This document shows, piece by piece, positions 5,474 to 13,461 of a DNA stretch of 19,436 nt. This DNA is from Candidatus Altimarinota bacterium (GTDB lineage: Bacteria; Patescibacteriota; Gracilibacteria; UBA4473), in the NCBI GenBank assembly GCA_020630245.1, contig JAHDBZ010000022.1, positions 1-19,436 on the forward strand, read 5' to 3'. Position 1 is the stretch's first letter, and each line of letters begins with the position of its first letter. A program made the position numbers and the translations under genes. Below the pieces are notes generated by a model that saw nothing but the letters and a program-made list of their open reading frames with translations, was not told the origin of the DNA and ran no database searches.

Positions 5474-6462
5474 TCCAACTGCGCCAATTGCGGCTGGGTC
5501 AGGCTGAGCAAGATCTGATGGATCAAAATCGTGAGATCATTGGCAAAAGGGGCCATGGCTTCGGATTTCATCTCGGCGCGCTGGGCTTGTTTGAGGGCGA
5601 GGTGGAGGCTAGAGATGGCTTTGAGGTTTTTGCCGTAGCGAAAGGCACGGAAACTGTCCCCGAGATGTTCGATGGAGTCCGAGATGGCGCGGGCGGCGAT
5701 GGTGTCTTGGTTGGCTTTGGTTCGGACGAGTTTGTCGCTGATTTGGTTGAGAGTGTGGATGTGAGCTTCGGCTTCGGTGTAGCGTTCTTCGCGGAGGAGG
5801 GCGAGGAATTGCTTGATAGCCCCTTCGAGTTCTACGACCTGTGAGGTGCTTTCGCTTCCATGGATGAGTCGCAGGGTACGGTGAGTCATCATCCCGACTT
5901 CACGACGCGTGAGCGATTTAGCTGGACGATAGAGTTTGTCGGTAGGCAGATGGGCGATTTGAAATCGTTTGGCGTAGGCAAAAGACGGCGCAAACCATTC
6001 ATTATTTGGGATGTCGAGGGCGATTTCGCGATTGTTCTGATACTGCTCGAGAGGGACTTTTGTCGCCTTAAAGAGAAACGTCAGAAATTCTGCTTTGTTT
6101 ACCGCTTCGTCAGGTCTGAAGGTTGCGTTTTTCTTAGAAAGGAAACCCATCTGGTAGGCCTGGCTCACGACAGGAGCGTACCAAGCGTTTGGATTTACAT
6201 CACTGTAGTAGGTTTCACCGTTGTAGTTTCCAAATTTGAAACCACCGGTTCGTAGTGCGATCGTTAGAGCTTCGGCTCGGGAGACATTTTTGCCAGGATA
6301 GAAATTGCCATCTGAAAATCCATGCATCACACCGATGTCACGGAGATGGGTAAAGACGTCATACTGCGGATCAGTCTCGACAATATCTCCAAAAGCGTGC
6401 GAGACGCTAACGCCCATCAAGATCATAAAACAAAAGGTGAAGGCCACGCGCCAAAACATCAT
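5470..6462 (-). CDS. Secreted S-layer-homology (SLH) domain protein
   Basis: About 330 residues. The start is set at ATG ATG (6462/6459), because the upstream in-frame ATG at 6513 lies before the promoter and its extra codons would be the -35/-10 region. The N-terminus is then a signal peptide (MMFWRVAFTFCFMILMGVSVSHA, cut likely after AHA or SHA). Three SLH repeats follow: about residues 24-78 (LRDIGVMHGFSDGNFYPGKNVSRAEAL), 85-135 (YYSDV..AWYAPVV, FRPDEAVNKAEFL) and 149-199 (EWFAPSFAYAKR, YRPAKSLTRREV). The C-terminal 130 residues are helical with repeated LL/AL heptad-like segments, function unknown. SLH domains usually anchor proteins to secondary cell-wall polymer or make up S-layer. It is divergent from a secreted peptidoglycan-binding gene. 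Confidence 0.9.
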   Translation of the reverse strand: MMFWRVAFTFCFMILMGVSVSHAFGDIVETDPQYDVFTHLRDIGVMHGFSDGNFYPGKNVSRAEALTIALRTGGFKFGNYNGETYYSDVNPNAWYAPVVSQAYQMGFLSKKNATFRPDEAVNKAEFLTFLFKATKVPLEQYQNNREIALDIPNNEWFAPSFAYAKRFQIAHLPTDKLYRPAKSLTRREVGMMTHRTLRLIHGSESTSQVVELEGAIKQFLALLREERYTEAEAHIHTLNQISDKLVRTKANQDTIAARAISDSIEHLGDSFRAFRYGKNLKAISSLHLALKQAQRAEMKSEAMAPFANDLTILIHQILLSLTQPQLAQLD

Positions 6463-6470
6463 CACCAAAG

Positions 6471-6500
6471 AGTATAATTTTTTTGTTCGTGATTGGTCAA
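6471..6500 (-). promoter_or_regulatory. Promoter of the SLH gene (leaderless)
   Basis: The -35 TTGACC (6500-6495), 18-bp spacer and -10 TATACT (6476-6471) end 8 nt before ATG 6462. These boxes lie inside the frame of the longer ORF, so they decide the start of the SLH protein. Confidence 0.7.
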
Positions 6501-6552
6501 ATTTTTTGTACAAAATTAGTTGAGGATACTCGAAATTAATGACTTAAAAGAC

Positions 6553-6581
6553 TTGAGTTTTTGCCTCATATCTGCTATAAT
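6553..6581 (+). promoter_or_regulatory. Promoter of the 3D-domain gene
   Basis: The -35 TTGAGT (6553-6558), 17-bp spacer and perfect -10 TATAAT (6576-6581) with an extended TGC just before it. The ATG at 6605 follows after 23 nt, giving a 5' leader of about 16 nt with no SD. Confidence 0.8.
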
Positions 6582-6604
6582 CGCGGGATTTATTAACTTC
6601 AATC

Positions 6605-7759
6605 ATGAAAAGAATTTTGTTGGACGTATTCGTAATCATGGCTTTGCTCGGTGGAATGACACTCGCTGCGCAGGCTTCTAGCGGGGGACAAGACCGCATG
6701 TTTAGTATCACGGGGTATTATTCTCCACTGCCAGGACAGAGCTTTTATGTCACGGGGAGTTATGAGGGAGATATCCGTCTTAATGGAGAAGGAATTGCTG
6801 GAGCTGATGGAACGCCAGTCTTTCCAGGTATGATCGCCGCACCGGCAGATTACGCCTATGGAACCAAGATCTGTCTGCCAAACTTTGGCTGTGGATCAGT
6901 TCATGATCGGGGAGGAGCGATCGTAAATGCTGGGGGGCGTAACATTGCTCGTCATGATCGACTCGATCTCTGGCTTGGTTACGGAGAGGAAGGGCTCTTG
7001 CGTGCCCTTGAATGGGGATTGGTTCATACGCAGGGAAAAATTTATCCAAAAGGAGCTTCCGTGCAGATTTCCGCTAACTTTTCAGCGGTTAAACCGTTGG
7101 CTCGTGTAGTAGACTTGCCACAACGTCAGGAGTTTGCCAAAAACCTTAGCGTTGGGGATAGCGGTTCAGAAGTGCGCGTTATGCAGACCACGCTGAAGAC
7201 GCTGGGTTACTATCACGGAGGCATTGACGGACAGTTCTCGACGTCGGTCGAAACAGCCCTGCGTAAGTTTCAGCTCGATCACTACGTGATTACCAAGGCT
7301 GACGATCAGGGCAGTGGCGTACTCGGGCCAAAAACTCGAGAAAAACTCGCTGCCGTTCTGCAAAAAGCCGAAACAGCGGTAGCTATTGAAAAGAAATGGA
7401 GTGAGTTTCACTTCGAAGGACAGGCCGCTCGCGGGTCTCGTAACGATGAAGTCTGGAAGCTTCAAGAAGTCCTCGTCCAACGAGAGTTTCTCGATCATGC
7501 ACCGACTGGTTACTTTGGGAACCTAACGAAAGCAGCATTAGTTGAATTCCAAATCGCGGAAGGATTGATCGATAATGCTAATTCAGCCGGAGCCGGAAAC
7601 CTTGGACCAAAGACGACAGCGCTACTCAATGATATTTTGACAGCCCAAAAAGATTTTGTTCAGGTTGAGAAAGACACTCTGCTGGCCTGGGAAAAACAAC
7701 AAAACCGACTGCGTCAAATTGCTGGCGCGCCAACGGTGAGTACCGTAGCGCAAAAATAA
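6605..7759 (+). CDS. Secreted 3D-domain protein with two peptidoglycan-binding domains
   Basis: 384 residues. The signal peptide (residues 1-24, ending AAQA) is followed by a 3D-type double-psi barrel at about 31-150 (MltA/Rpf-like fold). It shows TGYYSP, the Tyr/Gly-rich GTKICLPNFGCGSVHDRGG, and acidic residues D101 (VHDRGG) and D121 (RLDLW), which correspond to the aspartates that name the family. Two PG_binding_1 repeats follow at about 161-240 (LSVGDSGSEVRVMQTTLKTL, GPKTREKL) and 268-350 (RNDEVWKLQEVL, GPKTTALL). The likely role is cell-wall cleavage or remodelling outside the membrane, lytic-transglycosylase-like; the exact activity is not shown. The MFS gene follows after one base, so the two are cotranscribed. 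Confidence 0.85.
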   Translation: MKRILLDVFVIMALLGGMTLAAQASSGGQDRMFSITGYYSPLPGQSFYVTGSYEGDIRLNGEGIAGADGTPVFPGMIAAPADYAYGTKICLPNFGCGSVHDRGGAIVNAGGRNIARHDRLDLWLGYGEEGLLRALEWGLVHTQGKIYPKGASVQISANFSAVKPLARVVDLPQRQEFAKNLSVGDSGSEVRVMQTTLKTLGYYHGGIDGQFSTSVETALRKFQLDHYVITKADDQGSGVLGPKTREKLAAVLQKAETAVAIEKKWSEFHFEGQAARGSRNDEVWKLQEVLVQREFLDHAPTGYFGNLTKAALVEFQIAEGLIDNANSAGAGNLGPKTTALLNDILTAQKDFVQVEKDTLLAWEKQQNRLRQIAGAPTVSTVAQK

Positions 7760-7760
7760 C

Positions 7761-8987
7761 ATGTCGCATCTCAAAGCTCCTAACGCGGATTTTCACCACC
7801 TGTTTCACACGACGCTCGACAGGGAGATTATCGAAGTCTGTGTCTATCAACTGCTCTTCAATATGGGGCGGAACCTGGCGGTGCTGTCGTTGGTCTTCCA
7901 TATGTATGTGAATCTCAGCTACGCCGTGTGGCAGATCTGCCTGTATTTTTTGATTGGGTGTGCGTTATTTGCCATCAACGCTATCTTCTCGGCCAAGGTC
8001 ATTGAAAAAATTGGGGTAAAGCACACTATGGGGCTGCGCCCTCTTTTCGTAGGGCTTTACTACGTAAGTCTGCTATTTTTCCTCAGTGAGAATTTTTGGC
8101 TGAGTGTGTTTTTGATTTTACCTTTTAATGCTTTGCGTTCGTTTGGTTCTTCTGGGGCACAGGTGGCTTATGATGTGTTTCTATCTCACCACCTTACGAA
8201 GGAAAATCGAGGAGAGAGTCTGGCTTGGCTTCAGATCGCAATTATGGTGGCGACCGTAGCGGCTCCCGTGATCGGTGGGTTTGTGACGAAGTATATGGGC
8301 TTCGATTGGACGATTATTATTGCGAGCGTGCTCTTTGGGCTGGCTTTTTTGGTGCTCCTAATGACTCCCGATGAAAAATTTCAATTACCCTATACGTTGC
8401 GCAGCATGGCCCATGATCTCTTTCATGAGACTCCAAAAGCACTGTACTGGTCTGAGCTGGGGCGAACTTTTTTCGATTCGGTCCTGTTTCTCATATGGCC
8501 TTTATTTTTGGTCTTGGTCGTTAGTGATATTGCGGAGATAGGGGTGATTGCTGGAGCTTCTTCTGGTATCGCGATGGTAGTGGCGTTCTGGGTAGGAAAA
8601 CAAATCGACAAAAAACAGGGAGCTTCTGCTAAGATTGTGACGCATGGCGCCTGGCGATCAACGGTGATTAACCTGGTGCGAGGTCTGTGGTGGGAACCAA
8701 TTTCGCTGGGGATTGTAGATGCGGTCAGCAAGATCAACGACCAGACGATCAAACTGCCGTATGATGTAGAGTTTTACAAATGGGTGAAAGAAAAAAATTC
8801 TTTAGAGCGTACTCACATCCGTCAGATCATGTTTCAGTGGATATACCTGGTCTGTTTTGCGGTGTATACCCTGATATTTGCTGTATTTGCCGATGCTCCT
8901 GGGTGGATATTTGTAGTTATTTTTGTGGGTTCAGCGCTGGCTCTGACGCTGTGTAGTAATATTGCTCGGATCAACCGTCTCAATTGA
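7761..8987 (+). CDS. MFS-like membrane transporter
   Basis: 408 residues with about 11 hydrophobic segments, consistent with a major facilitator in the cytoplasmic membrane. Among them are VCVYQLLFNMGRNLAVLSLV, WLQIAIMVATVAAPVIGGFV, WTIIIASVLFGLAFLVLL and a C-terminal pair around residues 350-400. A loop such as RGESLAWLQIA after the fourth segment, and the GGFVTKYMGFDW element, match MFS topology. The substrate cannot be read from the sequence. Translation starts one base after the stop of the peptidoglycan-binding gene, so coupling is likely and an envelope-related substrate is possible. It ends in TGA, evidence that UGA is a stop here. Confidence 0.75.
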   Translation: MSHLKAPNADFHHLFHTTLDREIIEVCVYQLLFNMGRNLAVLSLVFHMYVNLSYAVWQICLYFLIGCALFAINAIFSAKVIEKIGVKHTMGLRPLFVGLYYVSLLFFLSENFWLSVFLILPFNALRSFGSSGAQVAYDVFLSHHLTKENRGESLAWLQIAIMVATVAAPVIGGFVTKYMGFDWTIIIASVLFGLAFLVLLMTPDEKFQLPYTLRSMAHDLFHETPKALYWSELGRTFFDSVLFLIWPLFLVLVVSDIAEIGVIAGASSGIAMVVAFWVGKQIDKKQGASAKIVTHGAWRSTVINLVRGLWWEPISLGIVDAVSKINDQTIKLPYDVEFYKWVKEKNSLERTHIRQIMFQWIYLVCFAVYTLIFAVFADAPGWIFVVIFVGSALALTLCSNIARINRLN

Positions 8988-9044
8988 GTTGAAAGTTCGT
9001 CACAAAAACGCTAAGTTGTCGTCAAAGTTACAAAGGTGAAACCT

Positions 9045-10406
9045 ATGAATCTACGACTCAAAACGCTTGCCGGTTTTATTTTAGCGGGAGTACTTATTTC
9101 TGCTTGTGTGTTGCCAGAGAGCAATGATCCATTCGAAAGACTACCAGAAGAAGAACTCCAAACCATTCACGGAGACCTTTTCCCATTTGCTGTCTCTGTC
9201 TCTACGCGGGCAACGCATCGCCTCGAACGAGATGAAAAACTCGTTGGCTACCTGACCTCAGATTTAGTTCGTCTGGAGGACTTCGAGGGACGACCGGTAG
9301 AACTTGATGGAGTTTGGCGTACCGAAAAGATGCGCGAAATCTTTTGGGTTGAAGCCGTCCGTTTGCAGGGGATCAAAGAAGAGGAAAGCACAGTCGCTCG
9401 ATTTTCGGCTAAAAATTTCACTTTCCTTTATCCAAAGGATTGGGAGTTTAGCGAATCGGATGAAAAACTTAGTTTCGTAGATAAAAATGATTCCAATAGA
9501 CGCGTATTTCTTACTATGGCGATCGAAGCCTTTTCTCCAGAAGCGGTTAAAGTCGATCCAAACTTCGTGCTTAGCGGGATCGCTGGTACCAAAGAGATCG
9601 AAACCAAAGAAAACGGACGCGAACAAGAAACCATTCGTCTGTTCTCTAATGACGGGACGCAGCAGTATGTTTTCAAAGCGGAGTACGCTCCCGATGATTT
9701 TGACCGCAAGCGAGCCATGCTCGATCTGCTAGAGTCATTTGTCGAAGGCGAAGAACAGGTCCAACTCACCATCGAAGGCGAGAAGATCAAACAAGCCGAA
9801 GCAGAAGCGGCGCGAATAGCTGCCAAGGCCGAGCAGGAAGCGCTGGAAGCAAAAGCTCGTCTTGTCGATGAAGTTGTCGATGGAGACAGTGATTCACTCA
9901 TCGATCGACTGCTGAGTCGTGAGGAAGGTGACTCAGATGAAGTATCTAATGAAGCATCTTCTGCAACGGAGAGTCCAGACGAATCAGAAACAGCAGAACC
10001 AGACAATGAAGTCGATGCGGCGAAACAAGCCCTCGAAGCCGCAGTCGCTGAGGAAGCGGCCTATGACTACACAAACCTCATTGATGCCCGCGCCTATAGC
10101 TACACAAGTGAATACCTCGGCCTACGGGTCAACACTCCGTACGGTTTCTGGTATCAGCACTTTGGGACTGGAGCCAATGGTTGGTTTGAGTTCGGAGTAG
10201 CCGATAGTGAGATCAACGGTCGATCAACGATTGATTTCTGGCTGCGCGGCACCAACGATGCGCCACCAGCTGAAACGACGGCTACGGCCGAAGCCGGACA
10301 ACTTATCATTCGAAAACCTTGGGGTGGAAAAACCCTGGAAATCGCTGGACCTGAAGCGTTCAAAGACGCTATGTGGTCAGTTATTGAGGGTGTGGAGGAG
10401 TTGTAA
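9045..10406 (+). CDS. Lipoprotein with acidic linker, unknown function
   Basis: 453 residues from ATG 9045, preferred over the in-frame GTG at 9036 because an SD-like AAAGGTG lies just upstream and overlaps that GTG. The type II signal peptide has lipobox LISAC (Cys about residue 21), so it is likely anchored on the outer face of the membrane. A globular part (about residues 110-235) contains FTFLYPKDWEF. An A/E-rich coiled-coil stretch follows (KQAEAEAARIAAKAEQEALEA), then a Ser/Glu/Asp-rich disordered linker, then a second globular part (about 345-453) containing YLGLRVNTPYGFWYQHFG and ending FKDAMWSVIEGVEEL. The two globular parts resemble each other faintly in a PsbP-like pattern, suggesting duplication. 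Function not recognised. Confidence 0.75.
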   Translation: MNLRLKTLAGFILAGVLISACVLPESNDPFERLPEEELQTIHGDLFPFAVSVSTRATHRLERDEKLVGYLTSDLVRLEDFEGRPVELDGVWRTEKMREIFWVEAVRLQGIKEEESTVARFSAKNFTFLYPKDWEFSESDEKLSFVDKNDSNRRVFLTMAIEAFSPEAVKVDPNFVLSGIAGTKEIETKENGREQETIRLFSNDGTQQYVFKAEYAPDDFDRKRAMLDLLESFVEGEEQVQLTIEGEKIKQAEAEAARIAAKAEQEALEAKARLVDEVVDGDSDSLIDRLLSREEGDSDEVSNEASSATESPDESETAEPDNEVDAAKQALEAAVAEEAAYDYTNLIDARAYSYTSEYLGLRVNTPYGFWYQHFGTGANGWFEFGVADSEINGRSTIDFWLRGTNDAPPAETTATAEAGQLIIRKPWGGKTLEIAGPEAFKDAMWSVIEGVEEL

Positions 10407-10464
10407 TATTACTTTGCTACTACAAACCCAATTCGTAAGATAGGCGTTGCTTTATCCTCACTCC

Positions 10465-12840
10465 ATGTCCTACAATCACCAGACAGTTGAACCCAAATGG
10501 CAGCAGTTTTGGCGAGACCAGAAGTCTTTTCAGGTTGCCAACCAAGTCGAAGGGAAAGAGAATTTTTACTTGCTCGTAGAGTTTCCATATCCGTCTGGAA
10601 ATCTGCACGTGGGACACTGGTATGCTTTTTGTGTGCCAGATATTGTCGCTCGTTTTAAACGCATGCAGGGCTACAACGTTCTCTACCCGATGGGCTTTGA
10701 TGCCTTTGGTCTGCCGGCTGAAAATGCTGCGATCAAACGCGGACTCGATCCTGAGAAATGGACGTATGAAAACATGGACTACATGCGCCAGCAGATCGGT
10801 GCGATGGGAGCGTCTTTTGATACCTCTCGAGAGGTGGTCACCTGCGATCCCAAGTACTACCGTTGGACGCAGTGGTTGTTCTTAGAGCTTTTCAAGGCGG
10901 GATTGGTAACCCAAAGGGATACGCATGTTAATTGGTGTCCGGACTGTAAAACCGTCTTGGCCAATGAACAGGTAGTCGATGGTCACTGTGAACGTTGTGA
11001 TAACGAGGTGACCAAGAAAAATATGAAACAATGGAATGTTGCGATCACGCAGTACGCCGATCGTTTGATAGATGATTTAGATTCACTCGGATGGCCAGAT
11101 CAGATCAAGACTTCACAAAAAAATTGGATCGGACGCTCGGAAGGTTCAGAAGTCGATTTCCAGATAGGAAATGAAACCGTAAGCGTCTTTACGACCCGTC
11201 CCGACACACTGTTTGGCGTGACCTACTTCGTGCTCTCACCAGAACACCCATTGGTCGATCAGATCTCGACGGACGAACACCGAGAATCGGTTGTTGCCTA
11301 CCGACAATCGGTAGCGGCTAAATCAGACCTAGAGCGAACAGAACTCAATAAAGATAAAACCGGTGTGTTTACTGGGGCTTACGCGATCAATCCGGTTAAC
11401 GGCGAGTCCATCCCGGTCTGGATTGCTGATTACGTTTTAATCACTTATGGAACCGGAGCGGTGATGGCCGTGCCAGCGCACGACGAACGCGATCATGAAT
11501 TTGCTCACAAATACGATCTTGAGATCCGTGCAGTAATTCAAAATTTAGAAAATCCTTTTGCCAAAGAAGGCGGAGAGATTTGTAATTCGGATTTCTTGGA
11601 CGGCTTAGATGTCAAAGCGGGGGTTGAGGCAGCGATTGACTGGCTCGAATCCAATGATAAAGGCCGACGCAAACGCAACTACAAACTCCGAGACTGGACG
11701 GTGTCTCGACAGCGTTTCTGGGGGGTACCGATTCCGATTATTCACTGTCCGTCTTGTGGGCCAGTTCCAGACCCCAATCTGCCAGTTGAGCTTCCAAAGA
11801 TAGATGATTACCTGCCTCGTGAGGACGGTCGTTCTCCGCTAGCCAAAGCGACTGATTGGCTGCACACGGCCTGTCCACAGTGTGGCGAGATGGGGGAGCG
11901 GGAGACCGATACGTTAGATACCTTTGTTTGTAGTTCGTGGTATTTCTTACGGTACTGTGATCCACAGAATGATCAGGCCTTTGCGGATCGAGAAAAACTA
12001 GATGCCTGGATGCCAGTAGATCTTTACTCTGGAGGGAGTGAGCATACGACGATGCATGTCTTGTACTCTCGTTTCTGGCATAAAGCCCTTCATGATCTTG
12101 ATCTGGTGCCGGGGGTTGAACCCTACACGCACCGGATGAATCGTGGTCTCATCATGGGGCCAGATGGCAACAAAATGAGTAAATCAAAAGGCAACGTCAT
12201 CGATCCTGATGCTGTCGTCAAAGAACTTGGTTCTGATACCGTGCGGATGTATCTGGCTTTTATTGGTCCATACAATGAGGTTGGCTCTTATCCATGGAGT
12301 ACGCAAGGGATTGTGGGCGTGCGACGCTTCATTGATCGAGTGTGGCGTTTGCGAGAAAAAGTAGCGGCGACTGGAGATGATGTTGCCGTGCCACTTCATA
12401 AAGCGATCAAAAAAATCACCGAAGACACCGCGAGTCTCAAGCTCAATACCTGTGTGGCGGAGCTCATGACTCTTGGGAAAATTTTTGAAAAAACGACCGC
12501 GATTGCTCAAAGTGATTTCGAGATCTTCCTCCAACTCCTCGCGCCGTACGCGCCGCATCTAGCCGAAGAAATCTGGGCCGAGTTTGGACACAAGGATTCG
12601 ATCACGCAGTCTGCCTGGCCAGTCTATGACGAGTCTTGTATGGTTGCCGACACCGTTACCTACGCCATCCAGGTTAATGGAAAAGTCCGAGGACAGCTCG
12701 AAGTTGCCGCTGATGCTGATAAAGACACGGTGCTGGCAGCGGCACGTGAAGTCGAAAATGTAGCCAAATGGCTTAGCGACGGTGAAATCCGTAAAGAAAT
12801 CTTTGTGCCGGGGAAAATTGCGGGGTTTGTGGTTAGCTAG
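10465..12840 (+). CDS. leuS: Leucyl-tRNA synthetase
   Basis: Charges tRNA-Leu. 791 residues from ATG 10465; an in-frame TTG six codons upstream was not used. The class I HIGH motif is HVGH in PYPSGNLHVGHWYAF (residues 48-51), and KMSKS is at 570-574. Cys pairs suggest zinc ribbons: CPDCK..CERC near residue 155, CPSC near 430 and CPQC near 472. The CP1 editing domain is present (FTTRPDTLFGVTYFVLSPEHPLV; GTGAVMAVPAHDERDHEFA). The catalytic part has LDTFVCSSWYFLRYCDP, and the C-terminal part ends with IQVNGKVRGQLEVAADADKD. It is somewhat shorter than the usual 850-870. Its stop overlaps the end of the convergent orphan gene by 8 bp. Confidence 0.97.
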   Translation: MSYNHQTVEPKWQQFWRDQKSFQVANQVEGKENFYLLVEFPYPSGNLHVGHWYAFCVPDIVARFKRMQGYNVLYPMGFDAFGLPAENAAIKRGLDPEKWTYENMDYMRQQIGAMGASFDTSREVVTCDPKYYRWTQWLFLELFKAGLVTQRDTHVNWCPDCKTVLANEQVVDGHCERCDNEVTKKNMKQWNVAITQYADRLIDDLDSLGWPDQIKTSQKNWIGRSEGSEVDFQIGNETVSVFTTRPDTLFGVTYFVLSPEHPLVDQISTDEHRESVVAYRQSVAAKSDLERTELNKDKTGVFTGAYAINPVNGESIPVWIADYVLITYGTGAVMAVPAHDERDHEFAHKYDLEIRAVIQNLENPFAKEGGEICNSDFLDGLDVKAGVEAAIDWLESNDKGRRKRNYKLRDWTVSRQRFWGVPIPIIHCPSCGPVPDPNLPVELPKIDDYLPREDGRSPLAKATDWLHTACPQCGEMGERETDTLDTFVCSSWYFLRYCDPQNDQAFADREKLDAWMPVDLYSGGSEHTTMHVLYSRFWHKALHDLDLVPGVEPYTHRMNRGLIMGPDGNKMSKSKGNVIDPDAVVKELGSDTVRMYLAFIGPYNEVGSYPWSTQGIVGVRRFIDRVWRLREKVAATGDDVAVPLHKAIKKITEDTASLKLNTCVAELMTLGKIFEKTTAIAQSDFEIFLQLLAPYAPHLAEEIWAEFGHKDSITQSAWPVYDESCMVADTVTYAIQVNGKVRGQLEVAADADKDTVLAAAREVENVAKWLSDGEIRKEIFVPGKIAGFVVS

Positions 12841-13342
12841 TTCTTCTGATAAGCTTCCAAATTTTTTGTAGTGTTGATTGGTGTGATTTAGCTTTTTTAT
12901 CTCTATGTTTAAGGTAACTATCTACGAGTCCAATGCACACGCGGAGTTCAAATGATTTAGAAATGATACGACCGTAGCCTTGTTGATTGATAAATCCTTG
13001 AAGACTCGTTATAAATTCAGACTCTAGAATCTCAGGGTTAGACCTAAGTATGCTAGTTATGAATTGTGCCGTGTGTCTTGCTTGAACCTGGGGGTTTTCT
13101 CTGAGATCACTGACTCCGAAGTGTTCCCAATTCAAAGACGTTGGTCTATGGATATTTTTTTGGACGCCTTGGAAAGTTCTTAGGGTGAGATTCATCATCT
13201 CATCATTAACAATTTGAGACTGAATTTGTTGTAAGCAGCCTAAGGTTTCTTCTAGCGAATTATCTGGTTTTTGTCTTTCGGCTTCTTCTTTGCTGTTTTT
13301 ATAGCGAGAGAAAGCCTCATACCCAAGAGCCATAATGGTCAT
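12833..13342 (-). CDS. Orphan protein, unknown function
   Basis: Not recognised. 169 residues from ATG 13342; another in-frame ATG at 13333 is possible. It looks soluble and mostly helical: KNSKEEAERQKPDNSLEETLGCLQQIQSQIV, then FITSILRSNPEILESEFITSLQGF, and a basic tail (KHRDKKAKSHQSTLQKIWKLIRR) that could bind nucleic acid or membrane. A/T-rich codon use unlike leuS beside it. Its stop lies inside the end of leuS (8-bp overlap, convergent), and it diverges from thrC across 119 bp. Confidence 0.65.
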   Translation of the reverse strand: MTIMALGYEAFSRYKNSKEEAERQKPDNSLEETLGCLQQIQSQIVNDEMMNLTLRTFQGVQKNIHRPTSLNWEHFGVSDLRENPQVQARHTAQFITSILRSNPEILESEFITSLQGFINQQGYGRIISKSFELRVCIGLVDSYLKHRDKKAKSHQSTLQKIWKLIRRTS

Positions 13343-13403
13343 ATCTATTTAGGTTAAGTTCTTCTTTTAGAAATATTATCTTTTGGTAAATTAGTATTTT
13401 TTG

Positions 13404-13420
13404 TTTTTTTTGCAAAAAAA
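13404..13420. repeat. AT-rich perfect palindrome upstream of thrC
   Basis: Seven T, GC, seven A form a 16-bp perfect inverted repeat in the 119-bp gap between the orphan gene and thrC. It lies where a promoter upstream element would be. It may be a protein site or bent DNA; no clear -10 for thrC was found. Confidence 0.4.
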
Positions 13421-13461
13421 CTGTTAATACATTAAGTTGTCTTTTGAATTAACCCCCTCAA

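Noticed and set aside
6463..6513. Longer N-terminus of the SLH protein (start at 6513)
   Set aside because: Those codons contain the TTGACC/TATACT promoter, and the extension would place 17 charged and polar residues before the signal peptide.
13343..13461. Threonine attenuator before thrC
   Set aside because: No short ORF with Thr or Ile codon runs and no terminator hairpin with U-tract are present in the 119-bp gap.
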